40,369 nt of DNA, taken from positions 1-40,369 of the forward strand of contig JACPVI010000055.1 in assembly GCA_016191815.1 (NCBI GenBank). Reading direction: 5' to 3'. Both the position numbers and the translations under genes were made by a program. This DNA is from Myxococcales bacterium (GTDB lineage: Bacteria; Myxococcota; Myxococcia; Myxococcales; Myxococcaceae). This document shows, piece after piece, positions 1 to 10,200 of this stretch. The notes under the pieces were generated by a model. That model was not told where the DNA came from and made no database searches. It worked only from the letters and a program-made list of their open reading frames with translations. The first letter of the stretch is position 1; each line of letters opens with the position of its first letter.

Positions 1-139
1 CGCGCTGCTCTTTGGCAACTCCACCTCTCTTGCCGCGGGCGCGCTGCGGTCCACGTGTGCTATGGAGTCCTCCTCGGTCGGCGATCATCGCCGATCTCCG
101 GACCGCCGTCGCGGCGTGGCAAGTCGCGTGGGCACTACA

Positions 140-646
140 CTACGCCGGGCCGAGTTTCTTAGGATCGCACCCACTTCTTCTCGAGACTGGCGACTCCTCC
201 CATTTTTGGCCCGGCCCTGCTCGAACAGTCCGGTTGGGAAGCCAGAGTTCCCAGTTCTGATCTATGGAAGCATAGGGAGCAACATGGTTACTAAACACGG
301 CGAGAACGAGGCCCCCCGTGAATTCCAGGCGCAAGTCCCACGCAGGAGGCGTACACGAGACCCGAAGAACTCGCTTGCCGATGAGACGCCGCAACTCGCG
401 GAGCCCGGCGGAGAGTTGATCGCTGCTTGCAAGGACGGAGCGGGATGTTTGGAGCCTCCACGAACACCAGACTAGGAGTTCTATCGAGCCACGATTCAGT
501 CGGAACGCTCTGGGTTGGCGGGGGTTCCTCAGTGGGCGCTCTCGTGGGACTTGGGCCCCCATCACTAAGAGAAACGATGGCGCTGTGGGCCCGCCAGCGC
601 TGAGGTGCCAGCAGCGAGCGCCAACCAAGGAATCAAGCGCGCGCAT
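140..646 (-). CDS. Probable immunity protein of the adjacent RHS toxin
   Basis: A 168-residue protein whose ATG follows the RHS stop directly (TAG-ATG, no spacer). A near-perfect Shine-Dalgarno (AAAGGAGG) lies inside the last RHS codons about 9 nt upstream, which fixes the start and suggests translational coupling. The first half carries IELLVWCSWRL. The second half has a beta-rich pattern with WDLRLEFTGG, LAVF and NWELWLP. This layout (an LhvqcsWRL-like strand, then RLEF.GG..L.VF, then W.L..P) is one I recognise from small unnamed proteins found beside polymorphic toxins. There is no signal peptide or membrane segment, so it is probably cytoplasmic. I infer that it neutralises the C-terminal module of the RHS protein, from position and size. 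The precise family name is not known to me. Confidence 0.72.
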   Translation of the reverse strand: MRALDSLVGARCWHLSAGGPTAPSFLLVMGAQVPRERPLRNPRQPRAFRLNRGSIELLVWCSWRLQTSRSVLASSDQLSAGLRELRRLIGKRVLRVSCTPPAWDLRLEFTGGLVLAVFSNHVAPYASIDQNWELWLPNRTVRAGPGQKWEESPVSRRSGCDPKKLGPA

Positions 647-1279
647 CTACTGCTTGCCTCCTTTGGGGAACCCTTTGGCGATTTCCTCGGCAATCTCTCG
701 AATCTGTTCCAAGGACAGGTTCTGGCCGGTGATCTCGTCGTGGAGAATCCGCCGCTGTTCCTTGTTGAGGTTGAACTCGCGTACGATTCGGTCAATGTCT
801 TTGATGTCCGCCTTGCGGGGGGACGCTTCAAGTGGTGGCGACGGCTCTGGTGGCTCCACGATTGGAACCCCGGCCGTCGGCGGCGGGGAGACCGGAGGCG
901 TTGGCTTCTCCGGAAGCTTCACTGGGGGCTTCTCGACGCCGGGCGCCTTCTTGAACTCCTCGTCCTCTTTGCGCCGTCGCGCCTCTTCCGCAATACGGTC
1001 GGCCTCCTCCATCCGCCGTCGGAACTCCTCGTCGCTCTCGGGGCGGTCGAAGATCCTCCGCAGCGCCTCAAAGAAGCCAATCTTCCCAACGTCTAGCTTG
1101 GGCGGAGCAGGCGGCTCCTTTGGTGGACCCGTGGGCGGCCCCTTCGGCGGGAGCTTGCCCATTCCCTCGCCAGCTGCGCGACCAGCGGCGGGGCACTGCT
1201 CGGGCTTGGAGGTGCAGGTGTCGAGGCCCGCGAGGATGAGTCCACCCCTGCCGAACGGTCCCCGTGCAAAGCCATCGTT
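647..1279 (-). other. Variable C-terminal toxin module of the RHS protein
   Basis: The 210 residues after the DPFGLG closing motif. They comprise a Pro-rich linker, a charged helix (FRRRMEEADRIAEEARRRK), a second Pro/Glu-rich linker and a final helical domain of about 55 residues. That last domain contains IDRIVREFNL, RRILHDEITGQ and LEQIREIAEEI. The R-x-x-LH-x-x-I-x-G and E-I-x-x-I-A pattern recurs, as far as I recall, at the ends of many RHS proteins, but I know of no assigned activity. No nuclease, ADP-ribosyltransferase or deaminase motif is evident. The toxic role is inferred from position behind the RHS shell and ahead of the immunity-like gene. Confidence 0.6.
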
Positions 1280-4200
1280 GCCAAGCCCAAACGGGTCCCA
1301 GCCGTTGATGGGGTCGAAGGCCGTGTAGGCGTAGAGGTTGAAGGAGTCGTGGTAGCCGAGGGGGTCCGCACTTAGGAATTCGCCCAGCTCAGGCGAGTAC
1401 CAGCGGTTTCTCATGTAGACGAGGCCCGTCACCTGCGAGCGCCAGGCGGAGGCGAAGCCGAACGGGGTGCCTCCCGGGTGGCCGCACACCTTCCCCGGCG
1501 AGTCCTCCTCGCACGTCACATTCCCCGCCGCATCCTTCAGCGTCAGCCGCCCCTCCGGGGTGTACTCCGCCTGGGAAGTGACTCTCCCCAGCCCCTCGCT
1601 CCAGGCCGCCACCACCGAGTTTCGGTAGTCGACCAGCGGCACCTGCGTGCCACTGCCGCGCGACACGTCCCGGAAGCGCAGCAGCTTGTCCACCCCCGGC
1701 CCCCAGGAGGCCTCCCAGTTGGTTGCCCCGGCCGTGTCGTAGGAGACGACTACCTGGTGTCCGTCATGGAGGAATGTCTCCTTGTGCCCGCTGCCACCGA
1801 AGAGCGCCACCATCCGCCCCAAGTCGTCGTGGGCATACGCCTCCAGGACGGCGCCTTGCGCGTCCCGCACCACCGAGAGCCATCCCCGCACGTCGTACTC
1901 GTACTGGAGGCTTCCATCCTCCGAGGTACGGCCCTCCCCATCGTGGACGAGGCTCCTCTTCTGGCTCGCGACGGTGACGGAGGACAATTGGTGCCCGCTG
2001 CCCCGCGCTCCCTCCCACCGCAGGGCGCCGGTGGCCCGGTTGACTATTTCCAGCGTCCCGCCCACCGCCTTCTCCCGCCGGTACTCCCACTCCTCGCTCG
2101 AGGCGCCCAAGCCCTGGAGCTGCCCTTCGGTGACGAAGTGGCTTTGAAGCCCAGAGGTGGACACTGGAGAAGCGATGCCCGGGTTTTCCCACGTCCGGGA
2201 CAGCCGACTCATCGCGTCGTAGACAAAGCCCCTCCAGGGCTTGGGGTGCGAAGTGGGCACCCGCGCGCCACTCGCGTCCAGGACGGGGTGGCCCGCCTCC
2301 CACTTGAGGCTCGCCACCCGCCCCATCCTGTCCCTCAAAAACTCCGCCCCAAAGAGCGGCCCTGCGCAGTCTTGCGGACTCCACGGCCCGCCGCAGTAGG
2401 AGGCGCCCTCGGAGGCGTCCAGGGGCCTTCCGCCCCCGCCCAAGTCGATGGCCCGGTACTCGACTCCGACGGCTTGGGCCAAGGAGTCGAAGTCCCACTT
2501 CTCCCTAAAGGGGCTGGGCCGGCCGACTCCCTGTTGCGCCCGGCCGAGGTACAGCTCGTCATTGAAGACGAAGGACGTCGCAAGTAGCTGCCGGTTGCCC
2601 GCCAGCCTCTCCTCGCCGGAGAAGCGACCCACCGAGTCGAAGCGCTGGAGGACGGTGCTGGTGTCGACACAGCCCGGAGCGGCGCGGGTTTCGATGTAGC
2701 TGCAGGTGGCCGGGTAGCTGAGGACTCGCTCCCACAGCCCTCCCGTGCCCAGTTGCCAGAAGGAGGTGACGGCCACCTTCGAGGCGCCGCCCACCTGGAC
2801 AGAGTCCAACACCACCCTCCCCAACGAGTCATAGGCAAAGGAGGAGGCCACCGTCCGCTGCCCAAGCGGCAGCCAGCTCAACGAGGGGTTGTGGTTGAAG
2901 GCCGCGTCGACTCGGCCCAGCTCGTCGAAATGGCGAGAGGAGATGGGCTGGCCGCCGGGGAGCAACTGCTCTCCCACCGCGTCCCCGCGGCTGTCGTAGA
3001 GGTAGCGGAGCGCCGAGACGGAGCTGCTCCTCGTCTCCAGCCTCCCAAGAGAGTCGAAGGTGAAGTCGATGACGACGGCAGGGCTTCCGGGCACCTCGCG
3101 GCGCTTCACCTCGCCGAAGGCGGTGTAGGAGAGGCTCGTCCTCTGCTTGGAGGGGTCCAAAACCTCCAAAACCCTCCCGCGCGAGTCGAAGGAGTAGCTC
3201 GCGTCGTCGAAGTCCCCGGAAGCGGAGGACTGCTCGGAAACCTCCTCCGGCCAGCCGAGGAGGTTGCGCGACAGCTTGGTGAGGAAGCCGTCGGGGTTTT
3301 CGACTTGCTCCACGAAGCCGGCCGGGCCCCTCTTCCACTTCGTCACCCGCGTCCGCACCCCGCCCACCTCGGTGAGTTGGAGCGGCACGCCGTCTTTGTC
3401 CAGCTCCCGCACCTCGGACGTCGTCAGCGGCGTTCCCGACTCCTTCCGCACCCGCGACAGCGTCTCCTCGTGCGGGCTTGGGCTCCAGGCGTAGACGAGC
3501 TGGTTTCCGGCCGCGTCCTCCTGGAAGAGGAGCCGGCCCTGCACATCGAACGCCTGGAAGACTTTCCCCACGCCCGTCTGCTCGATGGTGTGGGCCAGCC
3601 CCCCGTTGGTGAGGTGGTACCTCGTCGTCGAGGCCCCGTTGTCCGTCTCGTGCGTCAGGCGCCCAAGGCCATCGTAGGCGAGGACCGTCTCCCACTTCGG
3701 CGAGCCCTTGCTGCCCGCCTCGTACCCGGCGACGTCCTGTTTGTAGCGGCTGAGCAAGTCCCGGCTAGAGTGTCCGAAGTGCCAGGCGAAGCCGCGGGTG
3801 TTGACGTGCCTCCGCAGCCGGAGGAGGCCGTCGTAGTCGAACGTCTCCTGTAGGAGTCCCTTCACGCCGAGCTTGAGCACCCCGTGGTGCACCTCGGTGA
3901 CTTCACCGTCCGGGCCGTACCGGTAGGAGACGCCGCGCGCCGTCTTCCCCGCGGTGTCGGTGGCCTTCCGCACCACCAACTGCTTTCGGGCGTCGTACTC
4001 GTACTCGACTTTCAGGCCCTCGCCGTCCAGGGACTCCCGAAGCTGCCCCTCCGGCGTGTACTTGAAGGCCCTCGCCACACCCTGAGCCGGCATCAACTCG
4101 CCGGGGATGGCGCAGCCCCCCGCCTTCCGCTCGGTGCAGGAGTAGACGAGGCGCCCCTCCTCATCGAATTGGCGGATGGTGCGCCCCAGGTGCGCGCCCG

Positions 4201-7200
4201 CGGAGGAGCGCCACTCGGTGGTGACGGGGAAGCCGAAGTCGTCGTACTCGTGGGCCGAGCTGTTTCCGAGAATGTCGGTGGTGCGCCGCTCGCGCCCGTC
4301 GGTGTCCCGGACGAAGTGCGCCTCGCCGGTGTCCATCCACACGTGCCGCACCTTCCCCAACACCGAGTAGGAGTACGCGGTGGAGAGCTGCTTCATCGGC
4401 CCGCTCGCCGCCGCGGAGCCGACGATGGCGTCCACCGCCTCTTGCGGCAGCCCAAGGGCGAGCAGCTCGGAGGCAGGGTTGGCGCAGGCCGAGGGCAACA
4501 GCCACTGGTAGGGCCCCGCCAGGCTCGCGCAAGGCGCGCGCGAGGAGCCATAGGAAGCCGGGTAATTCCCGTCGAAGCGCTCCGACACCACCTTGGCGAG
4601 GAAGCTCCGGAAGCCGGGGTTGGCGTCGTTGGCGGTGGGCTTCGCCGTTCCCCCGTACGAGAGCTTCGGGTCCGAAAGCCTGTAGTAGTGGAAGACGGCG
4701 AAGGCCCCGTCCGGCCCCTGGATGCTGGACGGCTTCCCGTGCGGCGCCCAGGTGTAGATGAAGACTTGATTCTCCGGCGCGCCCAGGAATGGCCAGGTGA
4801 CGGCGGCAATCGGCACCCCCTTCGCCTTGTGGTGAGGCGCCGAGGCGTCGTGCGGGAAGCCGAGGATGCCGTCGCCGTTCAAGTCCTTCCCCAGCAGCGG
4901 AATCGGCGCGCTGTGGATGCCAAAACCAGCGAGCTTTTCCAGCACCGGCTTGATGGACGCCTCGGGGGTTGCCGTCGCCTCGCTGCTCAGCTCCTGGTAG
5001 TCGAAGAGGAAGTCCCACCTCCGGTGGGTGGGCCTCCGCGTAAACCGCCCGGTCGGCAGGCTGCCCTCTTCAATCGTCCTCACCTGGTTGAAGAGCGGCT
5101 CGTAGGTGTAGCTCCGGAAGCGGCCAACGCTTGTCGTCAGCACCCCGCCAGGGCCCTCGCCGACGTCCACCACGCTGCCGCTCCGCGGATGCTCCTCCAC
5201 CCGGAGGACGTTGCCGCGCCGCGCCCAGAAGGCCGGGAAGTCCTCGGCCGTGATGAGTGGTGCCAGCGTCGGCAGTCCGCTGGAGTGGCCGCCAGTCGGA
5301 AGGGCCGGGTTGTTGTTTCCTGCGGTGGCCGAGTCCATCTCGTCGTACCGGTACGAGGTATGCCCGTCGGAGGCCGTCCAACTGGCGCCGCGGGTGGGCC
5401 GCCGCTCCTGGAGGGCGTTGCCGTCGGCGTTGTAAAGGGTTTCGGTGAAGAGGAATTGGCCGGGAGCCTCCTCCACCGCGTCCACCAGCACCTGTCCGCG
5501 GTAGTTGAGGCCGGAGTACCGGACGTCTCCGTCCCTGTCGTACGTCTTCGTCCAGGCGCAGATGCGGTTGGCGTCGGCGGCGATGCGGGCCCGTTGCCCG
5601 ACAATCCGCACTGCGAAGTGGTCCGTCAGCGAGGGCGTGGAGCGAATGGGGACGAGCTCGCTCAGCAAGTCGTTGTGGGTGACGTCGGACATCTGCGCCC
5701 AGGCCAGGGCCTCGCAGGAGAGGCGACTTCTGCGGAGCTGGTCCGCAAGGCCCATTGCCTTCACCTCGAAGTAGCGGAGCGTCTCCCGGTAGCCGGGAAG
5801 AAGCTTCCGCGCCTCTTCGGTCCGCTTCGAAGAGCAGTACTGCTGGCTCTGGGGCTCTCCTTTCTGGATGGGAGTCTTCGCTTCCACCGGCTTCCGGGCG
5901 TTGCCCGGCACCGCCTCGAGCGGGTAGCGGGAGAGGATGGCCGAGGGGAGGGAGGAGTCCGTCCTGTCTCCGCCGCTCGGAGTGACGCCGGCCGGCTGGT
6001 AGTCCATCGCGAAGCGGGGAAGCGTCGTGTTCCAGTTGTCGCCCGAGCGGCTGGGGGGCAGCTTGGTTTCGTCCTGGCTGGCCCGGCTGGAGCCGTAGCG
6101 CTGCGCGTATACCCGGTCGAAGGAGACGGCGAAGGGGTCCGCCTCGTAGCGCGTCTCGGACTCCACCCGGCCGTTCAGCGTCACCTTGACGATGTTGTCG
6201 GCGACGTCGGAGATGTAGGCGCGCAGGTGGCGGTTGCCGAACTCCATCGGGACGCCGGGCGTCATGACGAAAGTCCCGCCTTTGGGGCCGCCGCATAGGA
6301 AAGTCCCCGGCGCACGCTGGAGGCAGCCGACGAAGCCGCCGTAGTAGCTCATGAAGGCGTTCCAGACGGCCAAGGTGTGCGGCTCGTAGGAGGGCGGCAG
6401 CACCTCGGGCCACTGGTAGCTGAATTCCACCGTCCGGTCGGGCGCGGCCAGGACGTCGCTCTCGGTGGGGCGGTCCTTCCTCGACACCTCGACGAGGAAC
6501 ATCTCGTTGAGGAGCGGCGGATAGTCCTGGGGCCGGCCGTAGGAGAAGGAGAGCTCCGTCCCGGCGGGGCCGCTCACCCTCTTCAATAGCTCCGCCTCGG
6601 GGAGGTTGGCGAAGTCGAGCTGGGCGGCTTGGTAGTACTCGAGGGTGAGGGCCCGGCCCAAGTCATCCACCACGCGGGTGGGGCGGAAGCGGCGGGCGCC
6701 GAAGCTGGAGTCGACTCCCTCGCCCAAAGATAGCAGCCAGAGGAAGTAGGCGCGGGCGTAGGTCAGCTTCTGGCTCAGCACTGGTGTTTGCGGCAGCGGG
6801 TAGTCGGCAGCGGTGACGCTCCAGGCGCCGGGAATGGCGTAGGGGTAGACGCCCTGCTCAAGCAGGTAGGTGAGGACGGCGCACCGGCGAGAGCTCGCCG
6901 ACTCCACGCCCGTCTCGAAGCCAGCCTCGCAGTAGAAGGAGTAGGCGGAGTGGAGCGGCGTCGGCTCGTAGGAGATGGTGAAGCCGTTGCCGAAGCGGTC
7001 CCTGTCCTCGGTGAGGTAGCCGTACTTATCGAAGACGAGGAGGTGGCCGTTTGCTCTGCGAAGTACCCAGCCCTGCCTCTCCTGTGCCACGGCCACGGTG
7101 TCAGTGCTGCCGGCCTGAGGCATGTAGATGCCGGTTGCGTGGTCCAGCGCGAAGAGCTGGACGGAGGTGTCGCCCTCGTAGAGGAGGAGGCAGGTGACGG

Positions 7201-10200
7201 TGTCCTTCGAGCCGGCGCAGTAGGGCGAGGCCCAGGGAGGCATTGCTCCTTCGCGCAGGGGCGCCAGCCGGACGTCCCAGTTGTGGTGCCAGTTGCTGCC
7301 CAGGGTGCCGCGGGCACGCCCCTGGGAGTCGTAGGTGCGGCGGAACTCGAGTGGGCGGACGGGGCCGTCGAAGGAGAGGTCCGTCTGCTCGAGGCGGAAG
7401 CCGCCGCTGCCGAGGAGCACCGGGTCGCCGCCGCTGTCCTTCTCGCCGCCGGGCCCGGACGCAGCGTGGCTTGCCGTCGGCGCAGGGCCCCCGGACGGCG
7501 TGGAGTTGTATTCACGCTTGGCGCCACGCGTCAGGTTCCCGTCGCCGTTGTCGCCATGGACCCGTGAGGAATCAGAAGCTGTCTTCTTGGGTTCCGCATC
7601 CGCCGTGCCGACGACCACCACCACCTCACAAAGAGGAGGCTTGCAGTCATCCAGGGCCTTCTGCTCCTCTGGCGTCAGTCCCTGCGTTGGATCCACGAGG
7701 TCGTGCTTCGCGAACTGGTGGCACTGCCCGGCGCTGTTGCACTCGGTGCAGACCCAGACTCCGCCGGGCGCGCCGGGCGCGGGAGGCTCCTGCTGGCAGA
7801 CGCAGTTGGCGCCGCAGCACTCCATGGTTCCGCTGACGGGTCCGGAGCCCGCTCCCCGGCAGCCGCTCCGGCGGACCAACTCCCACATCTGGATGTTCGC
7901 CAGCCAGTCCTCGGCCGCGGTGTGCGGCCGGCAAATGTCGGAGCCAGGCTCCGGCTGCATCACCGCGCACGCCGGCGGAAGCCCGCTCGAGTTCCAGGTG
8001 CTGCTGCTGCCGCATTTGGCGCATTGTCCCCCGCACTCCGGCGGCAGGTAGTCGGGGTTCAGCACAATCTGACAAATCGCGGGCACCTCCCGGCCCACCG
8101 CCTGGCCGTTGCACCCGTCCACCTGGTCCCCCTCGCCCTTCCCCGGCTTCACGTAGTCCGCCGGGTCGCAGTAGGGCTGGACCTGCGTGCACCCCGGGAA
8201 GAGCTCCGCGACGCACGAGTAACTCACGAGGGGCGGGTCGATTGGACCTACGTCCTTGCCGTACACCTTGAGATCGACCGAGCCATAGGAAGTGCCGCTC
8301 GCCCCCACCTCGGTGTCCATCGCGGGGCAGAGCTCCGCCGGGAAGCCGCACGGGCCTCCTCCTCCGCCACCGCCCGGCAAGTCGCCGCCCGCCGAGCATC
8401 TCTTCGGCAGCCCGCAGCAATTCGTCCTCGGCGGCGAGCCGCCGGAGTCCGCGCCAATCTCAGGCGTGACGCCCACCCAGGTCGAGCGGCCCCCAAGCTC
8501 CACCGCGGCCACGTAATAGTCAGCCGTCTCCACGTACTGCCCGCCGCCGGAAGTCTTAGCCTCGCGCGCCACCACGAATACCTGGCCCTGAAAGGCCACC
8601 GGCGCCCCGGACGCCTGGAGCTGCGCCACCACCCCGAGCGCCGCTGCGTCATTCCCCGCCCCCGCCAGCGCCACCGCGTCCCGCTTGGCCGCTTCGTCCG
8701 CGGAGCGGAAGCCGCCGAGGAGCGCCGCCTCGAAGGCGCTCTCCGGAATGACAAGGACGTGCGACGCCGCCGGCACGAAGGCCACCGCCGTGGCCACAAT
8801 TCCCGTCCCCGCAGCCACCGGCGCAGGCCGGCTGAGCGCCGCCGAGGAGGAGACGACGGCCACCGTGGCCACCTCCAGCCGGTCCACCACGCAGCCGCCG
8901 CCCGGCAAGGAGGCGAGGCAATTCTTGCCGCCCACATTGCCGTTCGCCTTCTTCTCCACCGCCGACACCGTGGTGACGGAGAGGTACGCCCCCACCGGCA
9001 CAAGCTGCCCCGCCGAGTCCTTCCCGTCCCAGCCGATGCTCCGCTCAAACGCCACCGGCACCGTCCCGGAGGAGGCGCCCAATGGCCAGTTGCCGGACAC
9101 TGCCCGTACCGCCGCGCCCGTGGAGGCCTCCATCACCTTCCGCTCCAGCAGAAGCTCGTAGCTGTGCGTCTGGCTGCCGCCCGCAGGCGGGTTGAAAAAG
9201 CCTGAAACCCGCACGGAATTCGACTCCCCCGCCGCAGGCTCGAAGGCGTCCGGGTAGTCGGCCACGCCCGTCACCTGTAGCCGCCCCGCCACGCCCACCA
9301 AAGCGGAGGCGGCGCCCGGCATCGCCAGCGTGAAGGCCACTGCCGGGCTGACCGGGGAAGTGTTGCCCGCAGCGTCGACGGCCCCCGCGGCAATGCTGTG
9401 CGCGCCGGCCGAAAGCCCGAAGAGGCGCAGGGAGAAGCGCCCGCCCAAGTCCGCGGTGCCCGCGCCCACCGTCGAGGCCCCCTCCTTTACTAGCACTCGC
9501 GATGCGGCCTCCGCGGTGCCGCTCACCAGCGGCGCCACCTCCACCAGCACGCTGCCGCCCTGGGGGAAGTCGATTGCCGGAGCGAAGGGAGGGGTGGTGT
9601 CGACGGTAAAGGCGAGGGGCGCGGACTCGAGCGAGGTGGCTCCGCCGAGCGATGCGCGCGCGGTGACGGCGTGCTGGCCATCGGAAAACGGCGCCGCCGG
9701 AGTCAGGGAGAAGGCTCCGGTGGCATCTGCCGTCGCGGAGCCGCGGCCCGCGCCGCCCTCGAGCAACTCCACCGTCGCCCCCGGCGCGGCGACTCCTGTG
9801 AAGGTGGGGCTTGCCGTCGCAAGCAGCGCGCCCTGCGCGGGCGAGGTGAGAATCGGCGCCGCGAGGACCGGCTGCCCCGCGCAACCTGGGCTTCCGCCCA
9901 CCGCCCACGCCCCCGCCTGCGCGTATGGGAAGCTGTCGACCACATTCGAGCGGTTGGAGTCTGTGCCGGCGAGGAAGAGGCTGCCCGGGCAGCTCCGCCC
10001 CCAGAAGTTTCCCTGCTGGAAGCTGGGCGAGCTGGCCCTGGTGTCCGACAGCTCCACCGCGGAAGGCGCCGACACCTGCCTCGCCTGGTTTCCGAAAACG
10101 TTGTTGTGGAAGACGAGGTTGGCCCCGCCGAGAAGCGACAGCCCCTCGCCGTTGCCTGTCAGAGTGGTGTCCTGCACCGTGCTGCTGCCGGGGCCGTCGA

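Noticed and set aside
12-475. Two plus-strand open frames at the left edge
   Set aside because: They overlap the immunity-like gene on the other strand and show no recognisable protein features. Nothing else is seen in 1-139.
585-1328. Plus-strand open frame of 247 codons
   Set aside because: Antisense to the Pro-rich RHS C-terminal linker, giving a low-complexity Ser/Gly product; no ribosome site.
3884-6298. 804-codon plus-strand open frame
   Set aside because: Antisense to the RHS gene; composition is Arg/Val/Gly-rich without any domain, as expected from a GC-rich shadow frame.
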